Assembly: GCF_036178145.1 (NCBI RefSeq)
Contig: NZ_CP108067.1
Location: 8,571,001-8,635,000 of the forward strand
Source of the DNA: Streptomyces sp. NBC_00273
GTDB lineage: Bacteria; Actinomycetota; Actinomycetes; Streptomycetales; Streptomycetaceae
DNA: 64,000 bases
Direction of reading: 5' to 3'
How positions within the stretch are numbered: position 1 is the first letter of the stretch; every line of letters starts with the position of its first letter. The notes under the pieces were generated by a model. That model worked only from the letters and a program-made list of their open reading frames with translations, ran no database searches and was not told the origin of the DNA. Positions 26,386 to 35,890 of the stretch are shown here, one piece after another. The position numbers and the translations under genes were made by a program.

Positions 26386-28847
26386 CCATCGCCCTGCGCA
26401 CCGCGCTGGGCCGCTGGGTCACCTTCCTCGGAAGCTTCGTGGCCCTGGCCCTCGGCGTCGGCCTCATCGCCACCATGGGCCTCGGGCTCGCCGCCACCCT
26501 GGACGCCCCGCAGCGCCTCCCGGAGCGGTTCGCCCAGGCCCCCGTCGTCGTCAAGGGCGACGACGTGCTGCGCGTCCCCGTCCCGGGCGGGGAGCGCACC
26601 GGAAAGCTCGCCCACCCCCGGCCCGTCACCCCCGAACTCGCCCGGCGGCTGGCCGCCCTCGGCCCGACCACCGAGGACCGGTCCTTCCCCGTCCGTGCCG
26701 AGGGCGGGCCGGAGCGCCTGGTCGGCCATCCCTGGTCGGTCGCCGCCTTCGCCCCGTACACCCTCGACGCGGGCCGCTCCCCGCGCACCGACGACGAGGT
26801 CGTCACCACCGGCTGGGCCCGGCCCGGGGCCCGGATCGGCACCGACCACGGCCCCGTGACCGTGGTCGGCACCGTCGCCGACCGCGGCTTCGAGGACGCC
26901 GTCTTCTGGACCGACGCCCGCGCTGCCCGGCTCTCGCCCGCCGTCGACCACCTCGTCGTCGCTGCCGACCCGACCGCCGTACGGGACGCCGTACGCGATG
27001 CCGTCCGGGCGCTCCCGGGCCGGGACACCGGCGTACGGGTCCTGACCGGCCCGGACCGCCGCCACGCCGACCCCGACCCCGAGCGCGAGGCCCTGGTCGC
27101 CGTGAACGCCGCACTCGGCACCGCGGGCGGCATCACCGGCTTCGTCTCGGTGTTCGTCGTCGCCTCCACCTTCGCCTTCGCGGTCGCCCAACGCCGCAAG
27201 GAGTTCGCCCTGCTGCGCACGGCCGGCGCCACCCCGGGCCAGATCCGGCGCACGGTGGTCGCCGAGGCGCTGTTGCTCGGCGTGGTGGCATCCGCCGCGG
27301 GCTGCCTGCTCGGGGCGTACGGGGCGCCCGTGTTCGTCTCGTACCTGGTGGACGAGGGCTTCGCACCCCGCTGGTTCGCCGTCGGCGACGCCACCTGGCC
27401 CTTCCACGCGGCCTTTTGGACCGGCCTGCTCGTCGCCCTTGCGGGAGTCGTCGCAGCCTCCTGGCGGGCGGGCCGGGTCGCCCCCTCCGAGGCGCTGCGC
27501 GAAGCCGCCCACGAGACGCGGACCATGACCCCGGGCCGCTGGATCCTCGGCGCCGCACTGCTGCTGGCGGGCCTCGCCACCCTCGCCCACTCCCTGCTCA
27601 CCGATCCGTCGGACCTGCTCCACCGCAAGACGTACACCAGCCGCCCGATGCTGTTCATCGTCGCCTTCGCGCTGCTGTCGCCGGTGCTGGTGCGGCCGTT
27701 GGTCCGGCTGCTCGCCTGGCTCCCCGCACGGCTGCCGGGCGCCGGCGGGATGCTGATCCGGGAGAACGCGGCGGCCGGCACCCGCCGTACGGCGGCCGTC
27801 GCCGCCCCCGTCCTGGTCACCGTGGCCCTCGCCGGATCCCTGCTGGGCACCACCGCCACGCTGAACGAGGCCAAGGCCGCCGAGATCCGGCAGCGGACCG
27901 CCGCCGACCACGTCGTCACGGCCGGCCCGGGAGGGTTCGATCCGGCCGCGGTCGAGCGGATCCGGGCCGTACCCGGAACGGAGATCTCCGCCACCGCCGC
28001 GACCGCCGTCCACGTGTTGGAGGAGGGCACGGCGCTGATCCGCTCCGACGCCCGCGCCGCGGACCCCGAGGCCCTCGCCCGGACCGCCCGACTGCCCCTC
28101 GCGGCCGGAGCGGTCACCGACCTCGACGACGACTCCGTCATCGTCACCGCGGAATGGGAGCGGCACACCGTCGGATCCACCGTCGAGGTGTGGCTCGGCG
28201 ACGGCACCCGCAAGGTCCTACGGATCGCCGCCGTGATGAGCATCGGCACCGGCGGCAACGGGGCCTACGTCACCCCCGCCAACGCCCCCGGCGCAAAGGT
28301 GGACCGGATCGACGTACGCCTCGCCCCCGGCGCGGACCGCGCGACCGTCGGCGCCGCACTGACCGAGGCCGCACGGCAGGCCGGGGGCCGCGTCCTCACC
28401 AAGGACCGGTGGATGTCCGAGAACCGTCCCGGAACCCGCCGCACCACCCGGACGGGCTTCCTGCTGGTGCTCGGCATCGCCCTGCTCTACACGGGGATCG
28501 CGCTCGCGGGCACCCTGGTCACGGCCACCTCCGACCGGGCCCGCGACCTCGCGGTGCTGCGCCTGGCCGGAGCCACCCGGTGGCAGGTCCTGCGGTCGGT
28601 CGCGGGGGAGTCCCTGCTGGTCGTCCTCGTCGGCACGGTCACCGGAACCATGGTCGCCGCCCTGAACCTGGCCGGCGTCCGGGCGGCGCTGGGCCTCCTG
28701 GACGTCAGGAGCGCCCTGGTGATCCCGTGGGGCGCCCTCGGAGCGACGTCCGGCGCGTGCGCGGCCGTGGCGGTGGTCTCCGCGGTCGTCCCCGCCGCGC
28801 TGTGCCTGCGGCGCAGGGCGGTCGAGACGGCGGGCGTGCGCGACTAG
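26379..28847 (+). CDS. FtsX-like ABC transporter permease
   Basis: The 822-aa membrane protein has an N-terminal anchor (LGSFVALALGVGLIATMGLGL), a large extracellular region, and two FtsX-like modules. Membrane segment groups lie near 250-360 and 440-470 and again at 680-815, with the typical cytoplasmic loops FAVAQRRKEFALLRTAGATPGQIRR and TATSDRARDLAVLRLAGATRWQVLR. With the preceding ATPase it should export antimicrobials or peptides, or shape the envelope. The GTG start lies inside the ATPase gene. It ends only 3 nt from the convergent cyclic-nucleotide-binding gene. Confidence 0.9.
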   Translation: MLTIALRTALGRWVTFLGSFVALALGVGLIATMGLGLAATLDAPQRLPERFAQAPVVVKGDDVLRVPVPGGERTGKLAHPRPVTPELARRLAALGPTTEDRSFPVRAEGGPERLVGHPWSVAAFAPYTLDAGRSPRTDDEVVTTGWARPGARIGTDHGPVTVVGTVADRGFEDAVFWTDARAARLSPAVDHLVVAADPTAVRDAVRDAVRALPGRDTGVRVLTGPDRRHADPDPEREALVAVNAALGTAGGITGFVSVFVVASTFAFAVAQRRKEFALLRTAGATPGQIRRTVVAEALLLGVVASAAGCLLGAYGAPVFVSYLVDEGFAPRWFAVGDATWPFHAAFWTGLLVALAGVVAASWRAGRVAPSEALREAAHETRTMTPGRWILGAALLLAGLATLAHSLLTDPSDLLHRKTYTSRPMLFIVAFALLSPVLVRPLVRLLAWLPARLPGAGGMLIRENAAAGTRRTAAVAAPVLVTVALAGSLLGTTATLNEAKAAEIRQRTAADHVVTAGPGGFDPAAVERIRAVPGTEISATAATAVHVLEEGTALIRSDARAADPEALARTARLPLAAGAVTDLDDDSVIVTAEWERHTVGSTVEVWLGDGTRKVLRIAAVMSIGTGGNGAYVTPANAPGAKVDRIDVRLAPGADRATVGAALTEAARQAGGRVLTKDRWMSENRPGTRRTTRTGFLLVLGIALLYTGIALAGTLVTATSDRARDLAVLRLAGATRWQVLRSVAGESLLVVLVGTVTGTMVAALNLAGVRAALGLLDVRSALVIPWGALGATSGACAAVAVVSAVVPAALCLRRRAVETAGVRD

Positions 28848-28850
28848 GGG

Positions 28851-29312
28851 TCACGCGGTGCTGCTGAGGCGGGGTGCGTACAGCTCCAGCAGGCGGGTGC
28901 GGGTCTGCTGGAGGCGCATCGCGAGGACGCGCCCGACCCAGTGCCCGATCGCGGAGCCGAAGGTGGGATCGGCGTCCATCAGCATCCGCACGGTCGCGGC
29001 GTCGAACTCGTACGCCCGTACCGGTGTCATCGCCTCCGCGCCGAGCTGCCACACGTACGGCGGGAACAGCCAGGACCAGCCCACCAGCTCACCGGGGCCG
29101 AGGCTCTCCACGGGCGCGGGCCGGCGGCCGGCGACGGGGATCTCCAAGGTCACGGTGCCGGAACGCACGATCCAGAAGGAATCCGCCCGGGTGCCCTCGT
29201 CGAAGATGCGCGCGCTCTCCGGGAAATTGACTTCGCGGGCCTGGGACATCAGCCGTCCACGGTGCTCGGTGGACAGGACGGCGGCGATCCGGATGGGGGA
29301 AGGTGTGCTCAC
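28851..29312 (-). CDS. cyclic nucleotide-binding domain protein without HTH
   Basis: The 153-aa protein is a single cNMP-binding beta-barrel (IFDEGTRADSFWIVRSGTVTLEI, then LGPGELVGWSWLFPP, ending in a C-helix). The phosphate cassette of CRP (GELGL...RAATV) reads GELVGWSWLFPP and lacks the key arginine, so cAMP binding is uncertain. There is no DNA-binding domain, unlike CRP/FNR. The GTG at 29312 follows GGAGG. It may act by protein-protein contact. Confidence 0.82.
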   Translation of the reverse strand: MSTPSPIRIAAVLSTEHRGRLMSQAREVNFPESARIFDEGTRADSFWIVRSGTVTLEIPVAGRRPAPVESLGPGELVGWSWLFPPYVWQLGAEAMTPVRAYEFDAATVRMLMDADPTFGSAIGHWVGRVLAMRLQQTRTRLLELYAPRLSSTA

Positions 29313-29383
29313 GACGGCCTCCGATCACGACCCCCCACGACGCTCCTGCTCTCCCAGTGTCGCCGACACCCGCCATATCGCGG

Positions 29384-29419
29384 CCGGACCGGACGCGGTT
29401 TCTTCCGCGGCCGGTCCGG
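29384..29419 (-). terminator. terminator of the LysR gene
   Basis: CCGGACCGG (29384-29392) pairs with CCGGTCCGG (29411-29419). The inner CGCGG/CCGCG pair across a single A/G mismatch leaves a pyrimidine loop, TTTCTT. It lies 29 nt past the LysR stop on the minus strand. Confidence 0.75.
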
Positions 29420-29448
29420 GAACGCGGCACCACCGGCCTTGTGCGCCC

Positions 29449-30390
29449 TCAGGAGGTGGGGCGCAGGACGTGGCGTACGGCCCCGCGCAACCACTGGTGG
29501 GCTCCGTCAGCGCTGTGACGCGGGTGCCAGGCCATGCCGATCGTCAGGGGCGGCAGCGGCAGCGGGACGTCCAGCAGGCGCAGCCCCATCGCGCGTGCCG
29601 CGTCGCCGAGTGGTGAAGGGGGCTCGCCGGGCAGCGCGGTCGGCACCAGGCAGACCACGTCGCCGACCGCAGCCAGGGCCATCGCCGCCAGATGCCCGGG
29701 CAGGACGGCGCTGACCTGCCGGCTGAGTCCTCGCTCGGCCAGGGCCGCGTCCAGCGGACCGGTGAAGCGGCCCCGGCGGCTGACCGCCACGTGCTCGGCC
29801 GCGGCCAGCCGAGCGGGGGTCAGGGTCCCTTCGGCGAGCGGGTGCCCGGCTCTGACGCCGGCCGCCATGCGCAGCGTGACCAGCTCTTCGACCCGGGTCT
29901 CCGGGTCGACGTGGTCGATGGCCCCGATCTCCAGGTCGACCCGGCCTTCGCGCAGCGCGGGGCCCGCCTCCCACTCCTCGGCCAGCACCCGCAGCGAGAC
30001 CCCCGGCGCCCGACGCCGGGCCAGCCCGAGCAGGCCCGGCGCCAGCGCCGCGCCGACCAGGTCCGAGGCCTGGACGGTGAACGTGCGCCGCAGGGCGGCG
30101 GGGTCGATCCCGCCGCTCGGGGTGAGCAGTGCCTCCAGCCGGCGCACCACCGCGGCGGCCTCGTCGCGCAGCGCCTCGGCGCGGGGCGTCGGCACCATCG
30201 CCTGGCCCGCCCGTACGAGCAGCGGATCCTGGAGCACCCGGCGCAGCCGGGCCAACGTGCGGCTCATCGCCGCGGGCGAGGTGCGCAGCCGTGCGGCGGC
30301 GCGGGTGACGCTCTGCTCGGTCAGGAGGGCGTCGAGGGCGATGGCGAGATTGGCGTCGAGGCTGGGAACTGCGCTGCTCACCGGCATCAT
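29449..30390 (-). CDS. LysR-family transcriptional regulator
   Basis: The 313-aa regulator has an N-terminal winged HTH (about 12-70: NLAIALDALLTEQSVTRAAARLRTSPAAMSRTLARLRRVLQDPLLVR) and a periplasmic-binding-like effector domain (about 95-300). It diverges from the NmrA-type oxidoreductase gene, the standard layout for a LysR activator and its target. The ATG at 30390 (or the next one at 30387) gives the family length; ribosome-site support is weak. Direct repeats spanning its start region are candidate binding sites. Confidence 0.88.
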   Translation of the reverse strand: MMPVSSAVPSLDANLAIALDALLTEQSVTRAAARLRTSPAAMSRTLARLRRVLQDPLLVRAGQAMVPTPRAEALRDEAAAVVRRLEALLTPSGGIDPAALRRTFTVQASDLVGAALAPGLLGLARRRAPGVSLRVLAEEWEAGPALREGRVDLEIGAIDHVDPETRVEELVTLRMAAGVRAGHPLAEGTLTPARLAAAEHVAVSRRGRFTGPLDAALAERGLSRQVSAVLPGHLAAMALAAVGDVVCLVPTALPGEPPSPLGDAARAMGLRLLDVPLPLPPLTIGMAWHPRHSADGAHQWLRGAVRHVLRPTS

Positions 30391-30435
30391 TCCATTTCTG
30401 GCAAGGATTGGATGCTGAAGTTCCCATTGTGGCAA
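30390..30435. promoter_or_regulatory. pair of 15-bp direct repeats, 31-bp period
   Basis: TTCCATTTCTGGCAA (30390-30404) and TTCCCATTGTGGCAA (30421-30435) match at 12 of 15 positions and are 31 bp apart, three helical turns. They lie in the divergent LysR/NmrA promoter region, as expected for LysR tetramer binding. Confidence 0.5.
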
Positions 30436-30496
30436 TGCGGTGGGCGTTCGCACGATGAGGGGGCCCTACCGATTCGCTACGGACTCCGAGGTTTTC

Positions 30497-31420
30497 ATGA
30501 TCGTCATTACCGCCCCCACCGGAAACATCGGCCGGCGGCTGCTGTCGCTGCTGGTCGAAGCCGCGCCCGCGCACGGAGAGGAGTTGCGCGTCGTCGTCCG
30601 CGATCCCGCCCGGCTCCCCGAAGCCGTACGCGGACGGGTCCAGGTGGTCACCGGCTCGCACGGCGACGCCGCGACCGTCGAGCGCGCCTTCGCCGGGGCC
30701 GACGCCGTCTTCTGGCTGGTTCCGCCGGACGCCTCGCTCACGCCCGAGGAGGCGTACAGCGGTTTCACCCGCCCGGCCGCGCGGGCGTTCGCCGCCCACG
30801 GCGTCGGCCGTGTCGTCGGCGTCTCGGCGCTCGGCCGCGGCACCCCCCAGGCCGGCCGGGCCGGCCTGGTCACCGCCTCCCTGGCCGTGGACGACCTGAT
30901 CGCCGATTCCGGGGTCGCCTACCGCGCCCTGGCCAATCCGTCCTTCTTCGAGAACCTGTTGGAGGAGGCCGATTCGATCCGCGAGAACGGGGTCTTCACC
31001 GACACCGCCGCCGCGGACCGGCCGGCCCCGATGGTGGCCGTCGCCGACATCGCCGCGACGGCGGCCGGGCTGCTGCTGGACCGTTCCTGGACCGGCGTAG
31101 ACAGTGTGCCGGTGCTCGGCCCGCAGGACCTGTCGCCCAACGACCTGGCCCGCATCATGAGCGCAGAACTGGGCCGTCCGGTCCGCTACCAGCGCGAGTC
31201 GCTCGACGAGATGCGGTCCGCCCTGCTCGCCCACGGTCTCAACGCGGCGTTCGTCGAGGGCATGGTCGACATGAAGCGCGCCAAGGACCAGGGCCTGGAC
31301 TCGGGCGTCGCCCGCTCACCGCAGGCGGGCCCGGGCCCGGCCACCGGCTTCGCCCAGTGGTGCGCGCAGACCCTCAAGCCCGCCGTCCTCGCCACATCGG
31401 AGGCAGTCGATGCCCACTGA
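30497..31420 (+). CDS. NmrA-like NAD(P)-binding oxidoreductase
   Basis: The 307-aa protein has a Rossmann start with the atypical SDR motif [12 protein letters not shown] (near residues 5-16), then [18 protein letters not shown] and [11 protein letters not shown], matching the NmrA/YtfG quinone-reductase-like group. It could reduce quinones or sense NADP redox state. The ATG at 30497 follows CCGAGG. It overlaps the darcynin gene by 11 nt and is probably activated by the divergent LysR regulator. Confidence 0.88.
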   Translation: MIVITAPTGNIGRRLLSLLVEAAPAHGEELRVVVRDPARLPEAVRGRVQVVTGSHGDAATVERAFAGADAVFWLVPPDASLTPEEAYSGFTRPAARAFAAHGVGRVVGVSALGRGTPQAGRAGLVTASLAVDDLIADSGVAYRALANPSFFENLLEEADSIRENGVFTDTAAADRPAPMVAVADIAATAAGLLLDRSWTGVDSVPVLGPQDLSPNDLARIMSAELGRPVRYQRESLDEMRSALLAHGLNAAFVEGMVDMKRAKDQGLDSGVARSPQAGPGPATGFAQWCAQTLKPAVLATSEAVDAH

Positions 31421-31775
31421 CCGAACCGAGTCGCAAGTCACCGCGTTCATGCTGGTCAAGACCACGCCCGAGTGGCTGGCGCTGACGGTGGCCGAACGCG
31501 TCCACGCCTTCACCGCCCAGGTCGTTCCGGTGATCGAGGCCCGCACCCGCGGCGTCCGTTCCCGCTTCTACGACACGGAGTTCTACTCGGCGCGGGTCAC
31601 CGACGTCTGGGTCTGGGAAGCGGACGACCACGACGCCTACCAGCTGCTGATCGACGCGCTGCGCGAAACCCCCTTCTGGGACCGGTACTTCGAGGTGGTG
31701 GACCTGCTCGTAGGCACCGAGAACGGCTACGCCCGCACCTACGGCCTGGAGCCGGTGGCCACCCTCGCCACCTGA
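31410..31775 (+). CDS. darcynin-family protein
   Basis: The 121-aa protein matches the darcynin family: [43 protein letters not shown] and [18 protein letters not shown]. The fold is predicted to be a dimeric alpha/beta barrel of the EthD/YCII kind. No activity has been assigned to the family as far as I know. It overlaps the NmrA-like gene, so the two likely act in the same step. Confidence 0.85.
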   Translation: MPTDRTESQVTAFMLVKTTPEWLALTVAERVHAFTAQVVPVIEARTRGVRSRFYDTEFYSARVTDVWVWEADDHDAYQLLIDALRETPFWDRYFEVVDLLVGTENGYARTYGLEPVATLAT

Positions 31776-31788
31776 CGCGACCCCGACC

Positions 31789-31821
31789 GCCCGGTGCCGC
31801 CGCCCTGCGGGGGCACCGGGC
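31789..31821. terminator. bidirectional terminator after darcynin gene
   Basis: GCCCGGTGCC (31789-31798) pairs perfectly with 31812-31821 and an inner CCGC/GCGG pair continues the stem. The second arm ends directly before the stop of the convergent gene. Confidence 0.75.
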
Positions 31822-32130
31822 TTAGGGGGTGTCCTCGGCGTTGGCCTCCAGGCAGGCCAGCTCCATCGCGTCGAGGACGGCCTCGTGGCTGCGCCCGCTC
31901 AGCTCGGCGACGTTCTCGATCTGGGCCGTCGCCCAGGCCGCCAGGGTCATCACCAGCACCCGGAGCCCGTCGGTGCCGTGCTCGGCCAGGACCGCGTCGG
32001 CGACGACCATGGCCTCCTCGGGGACCTGCTCGGGCGGTTCGAGGCCCGCCAGGCCGCGCAGCAGGGTGAGGGTGCGGCGGGAGATCTCCGGCGTCATTCC
32101 CGCCAGCCGCATGTCTTCGTCGTCGTCCAT
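31822..32130 (-). CDS. small acidic helical protein, unknown
   Basis: The 102-aa soluble acidic protein is mostly helical (ISRRTLTLLRGLAGL, EEAMVVADAVLAEHG, LRVLVMTLAAWATAQIENVAEL, HEAVLDAMELACLEA). Third-position bias supports coding in this frame. The ATG at 32130 has only a weak GGGGCGG upstream; the start nine codons earlier is possible. I recognise no family and the neighbours give no hint. Confidence 0.6.
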   Translation of the reverse strand: MDDDEDMRLAGMTPEISRRTLTLLRGLAGLEPPEQVPEEAMVVADAVLAEHGTDGLRVLVMTLAAWATAQIENVAELSGRSHEAVLDAMELACLEANAEDTP

Positions 32131-32428
32131 CCGCCCCGCCCTCCGGTGCCGTGCCACATCACCTCAGGGCACGGTAGAGCGGTGCGGCCCCGCGCGGGGC
32201 CGTTTCGGCAGGGTGACGGTACGTGATCGGGAGTCCACCGGCTGATTCCGGTGGGTGCCGTCGGGTGCCGCCCGGGGTCCGCCGGGGCCCGGGCGGGTCA
32301 TTCGTGGCCCATTCGTGGGCCATTCGCGCCGGAAAGCGTCCCGCGTTCGCCTTCCGCCGGAAGCGACCCGCCGGTAACCTGCCCGCGGCAGCCGCCCGCC
32401 GGGACGGCCGAATTCCGGCAGGAGCGAG

Positions 32429-34357
32429 ATGAAGAACCTCTTACGCGCGGTCCTGTGCGCCCTCCTGCTCGTGGTCGGCGCTCTGGCGGCGCCGTCCGCG
32501 CCGCCCGCCCACGCCGCCGCGCGGCCCGAGGCCGCCACGGGCGCCGCCGAGGCCTGGACCCCTCCGCTGTCCACCCGGGGCCGGTACGTCGTCGACGCGC
32601 AGGGCAACCGCTTCCGCCTGCGCTCCGGGAACTGGGACGGAGCCCAGGGATCCTGGAACGGCTCGGGCGACCGCAACGACCCCGCCACGCACCACAGCGG
32701 GCAGAACGCCCACGGCATCCCGATCGGCCTGGACCGCGTCCCCCTGCCCACCCTGCTCGCCGACTTCCGGGCCGTGGGGCTCAACAGCATCCGGCTGCCC
32801 TTCTCCAACGAGATGCTGCGCGACACCACTCCCGTACCGGACTCCGCCGTCGCCGCCAATCCGGCCCTGCGCGGCCGCACGCCCCTCCAGGTCTACGACG
32901 CCGTGGTCGCCGCCCTCACCGACGCCGGCTTCGCCGTCATCCTCAACAACCACACCGTCACCACCCGTTGGTGCTGCGGCCTCGACGGCAACGAACGCTG
33001 GAACAGCGGCCGCTCCACCGCCCAGTGGGCCGACGACTGGGTCTTCCTCGCCCGTCGCTACCGCGACAACCCGCGCGTGGTCGGCGCCGATCTCTACAAC
33101 GAGGTCCGCCGCGACTTCTTCGACGACCCCAACTGGGGCCTCGGCGACAACCACGACTGGCACGCGGCCGCCCAGGAGGCCGCCGACCGCATCCTCACCG
33201 AGGCCAACCCGAACCTGCTGATCGTCGTCGAGGGCATCAACTGGTTCGGCCTGCCCGTGGACGGCTTCCCGCACGGCCGCCCCACCCTCACCCCCGTACG
33301 CACCCTGTCCCACACCCTGGTCACCTCGAACAAGCTGGTCTACTCGGCCCACTTCTACGGGTACACCGGCCCCCGGCACAGCGGCGCGACCGGCATGGGC
33401 GAGACCCATGACCCCCGCTACCAGGACATGACCGCGGCGGAGCTCGAGCAGACCCTCTACGACCAGGCCTTCTTCGTGTCCGCGGAGACCGGCACGCACT
33501 TCACCGCCCCCGTCTGGATCAGCGAGTTCGGGATCGGGGCCGACGAGGGCGGCGCCGCCCCGCGCGCCTGGTTCGACCGCCTCACCGGATACCTGACGCG
33601 CTCCGACGCCGACTTCGCGTACTGGCCCCTCGTCGGCTGGAGCACCACCGCCCAGGGCACCCCCGGCGGCGACACCTGGGCGCTCCTGCGCTACGACGCG
33701 ACCGGCCGCCGCTCCGGCGTCCTGGACCCGGGGGACTGGCGCACCACCCGCTGGTCCCCGCTCGCGACCACCCCCGGCCGCACCGGACCGGTCCCCGCCA
33801 CCACCGCCTGGTACCAGCTGACCACCGACCACCGCGACCACAACGCCTCGCTGCGCACTCGGGCCGCCGGGGACTGGGACAGCGGGGCCCGCAAGGCGGT
33901 CTGCCCCGACGGCGCCCGCCTCACCGGGCTCTCCCACACCGGTGGCCGCGGCCTGTGCACCAGTTCCGACCTGCGCGCCCCGACGGGCGGGCACACCGTG
34001 GTCCGCGACGAGAGGTACGTCCCGGCGGGCGGTGACTGGGCCACCGGATACACCAAGTTCCAGTGCCCGCAGGGCCAGTTCCTGATCGGCTACAGCCTGC
34101 GCGGCGAGCGGGTCTCGGCGGCGTTGTGCGCCCCGGCCCGTACGGCGCTCCCCGCCGGCGGCCGGACGGTGTGGTTCGACCGGGGCGACAACCGCCCGGC
34201 GGGCGGCCCCGGCGGCGAGTTCGCCTACGGGAACTACAAGGGCCAGTGCTCGCCCACCGAGTACGCGGCGGGCATCGCCTTCACCACCCGCGCCGCCACC
34301 CGCCCCTCCCCGGCCGCGCTGCTGTGCCGTCCCCTGCCGGGTCCGGACGCCCGCTGA
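32429..34357 (+). CDS. secreted glycoside hydrolase family 5 enzyme
   Basis: The 642-aa protein has a Sec signal (1-31) and a GH5 TIM barrel (about 45-430). The acid/base is E225 in LYNEV, the nucleophile is E366 in ISEFG, and HFYG at about 308-311 fits the conserved His/Tyr strand. A C-terminal region (about 455-642) has two similar modules with CPDGARLTGLSH and CPQGQFLIGYSLRGERV, each with paired cysteines, probably a carbohydrate- or surface-binding domain. The likely substrate is a beta-glucan or beta-mannan. GGAG precedes the ATG. The 3' end overlaps the convergent MFS gene by 77 nt. Confidence 0.9.
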   Translation: MKNLLRAVLCALLLVVGALAAPSAPPAHAAARPEAATGAAEAWTPPLSTRGRYVVDAQGNRFRLRSGNWDGAQGSWNGSGDRNDPATHHSGQNAHGIPIGLDRVPLPTLLADFRAVGLNSIRLPFSNEMLRDTTPVPDSAVAANPALRGRTPLQVYDAVVAALTDAGFAVILNNHTVTTRWCCGLDGNERWNSGRSTAQWADDWVFLARRYRDNPRVVGADLYNEVRRDFFDDPNWGLGDNHDWHAAAQEAADRILTEANPNLLIVVEGINWFGLPVDGFPHGRPTLTPVRTLSHTLVTSNKLVYSAHFYGYTGPRHSGATGMGETHDPRYQDMTAAELEQTLYDQAFFVSAETGTHFTAPVWISEFGIGADEGGAAPRAWFDRLTGYLTRSDADFAYWPLVGWSTTAQGTPGGDTWALLRYDATGRRSGVLDPGDWRTTRWSPLATTPGRTGPVPATTAWYQLTTDHRDHNASLRTRAAGDWDSGARKAVCPDGARLTGLSHTGGRGLCTSSDLRAPTGGHTVVRDERYVPAGGDWATGYTKFQCPQGQFLIGYSLRGERVSAALCAPARTALPAGGRTVWFDRGDNRPAGGPGGEFAYGNYKGQCSPTEYAAGIAFTTRAATRPSPAALLCRPLPGPDAR

Positions 34358-35813
34358 CGCGGCCCGCCGCGGCGACGGCGGCGAGCGCGACCAGGATCAG
34401 GACCGCAGCGACCAGGAAGGTGAACCGCATTCCGGTGGCCACGGCTCCGGCGGGCGCCGAGGCGATGTCGGCCGTTGCCGACGCGCGGGCGAACACGGCT
34501 CCCATGAGGGACGCACCGGTGACCAGGCCGAGATTGCGGGAGAGACCCAGCATGCCGGAGACGACGCCCCGCCGCTCCGGGGCGACGTCCGCCATGACGG
34601 CGGTGTTGTTGGCCGTCTGGAACACCGCGTAGCCGGCGGTCAGGATCGCGAGCGGGGCGAGGTACCCGAGGACACCGAGCGACGCCGGCGCCACGGACAG
34701 GGCGACGGCACCGGCCGTCATCGCCATGAGCCCGAGCAGGGTCGTGCGCTGCGCGCCGAACCGGTCCGCGAGGCGCCCGGCGGGCATCCCGGTCACCGCG
34801 GCGACCAGCGGACCGACCGACAGGACGAGTCCGACCGGGGCCTCGCCGAGCCCGAGCGTCCGGGCGAGGTAGAACGGCCCGACGACCAGCGTCGCCATCA
34901 TCACCGTCGATACGAGCGCGCTCGACGCGAGGCCGGCGCCGATCACCGGAGCGCGCAGGAGCGAGCGTTGGACCAAGGGGGAGGCCGCCTTCGCCTCGAC
35001 GCGCACGAAGAGGACGACCCCGCAGGCGGCGGCCAGCAGAAGGGCGGTGCCGAGCGTGCCGGAAAGGCCGCCGCCGAGGGTCATCGCGAGGGCGTAGGCG
35101 GCGAGCGTCAGGGCGAGCAGGAGCGTCCCCAGATGGTCGAAGCGGGGCCGGTCGCCCCCGCGTTCCTCCCGGTCGACGGGCAGATGGCGGTGGGTGAGGA
35201 GGAACGCCGCGATGCCGAGCGGCACGTTGACGAGGAAGAGCGCGCGCCAGCCGGACCCGGCGAGCAGGGCCCCGCCCAGCGACGGACCGAGGGCGGTGCC
35301 CACCGCGGACATCGTGGCGAGCAACCTCATGGCGCTGCCCGTCCGCTCCTTCGGGACCGTCTCACCCACGAACGCCAGGGTGAGGGCCGTCATCACGGCG
35401 GCTCCCAGGCCCTGGGCCGCCCGGGCGGCGACCAGCAGCCAGAGCGCGGGCGCGGCGGCGCACAGCACCGAGGCCGCGGTGAAGAGGGAGATTCCCGCCA
35501 GGAGCAGCCGCCGCCGGCCGACGAGGTCGCCGAGGCGCCCGACGCCCACGACCAGGGTGGTGACGGCGAGGAGATAGGCCAGGACGACCCACTGGACCTC
35601 CTGGAACGACGCGGAGAACACCTGCGTCAGGGTCGGCAGGCCGACGTGGGCGATGCCGGAGCCGAGCGAGGACAGCAGCACGGACAGGGAGAGACCGGCG
35701 AGCGCCCACCGGACCGCGGGCGGGTGCGCGCCGGCATCCGCGTCGTCGTCGGCGCCGCCGGTGGTGGTGCGGTGCTGTCGGGGGCCGGTCGTGGAATCAG
35801 TGCGTGGGCTCAT
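34281..35813 (-). CDS. MFS multidrug exporter (DHA2/EmrB type)
   Basis: The 510-aa transporter has 14 predicted membrane helices with the DHA2 motifs GRLGDLVGRRRLLLAG (motif A) and ARAAQGLGAA. The first 35 residues are polar and low-complexity. It should export drugs or natural products by proton antiport. The ATG at 35813 has no ribosome site; the mRNA may be leaderless. It diverges from an XRE-cupin regulator, and the 77-nt gap holds a 20-bp palindrome. Confidence 0.88.
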   Translation of the reverse strand: MSPRTDSTTGPRQHRTTTGGADDDADAGAHPPAVRWALAGLSLSVLLSSLGSGIAHVGLPTLTQVFSASFQEVQWVVLAYLLAVTTLVVGVGRLGDLVGRRRLLLAGISLFTAASVLCAAAPALWLLVAARAAQGLGAAVMTALTLAFVGETVPKERTGSAMRLLATMSAVGTALGPSLGGALLAGSGWRALFLVNVPLGIAAFLLTHRHLPVDREERGGDRPRFDHLGTLLLALTLAAYALAMTLGGGLSGTLGTALLLAAACGVVLFVRVEAKAASPLVQRSLLRAPVIGAGLASSALVSTVMMATLVVGPFYLARTLGLGEAPVGLVLSVGPLVAAVTGMPAGRLADRFGAQRTTLLGLMAMTAGAVALSVAPASLGVLGYLAPLAILTAGYAVFQTANNTAVMADVAPERRGVVSGMLGLSRNLGLVTGASLMGAVFARASATADIASAPAGAVATGMRFTFLVAAVLILVALAAVAAAGRVSGRPDPAGDGTAARPGRGGWRRGW

Positions 35814-35842
35814 GCCGGGAGGGTGCGGGCGCCGGGTGGTGG

Positions 35843-35862
35843 ACGGCAAACCTTGTTGCCGT
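35843..35862. promoter_or_regulatory. operator between MFS exporter and XRE-cupin regulator
   Basis: ACGGCAA and its exact complement are separated by 6 nt (20 bp in all), midway between the two divergent start codons. The regulator next door is the natural candidate to bind it and repress both genes. Confidence 0.5.
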
Positions 35863-35890
35863 TTCCGGGACGGCCGGGTGCAATGGCCGG

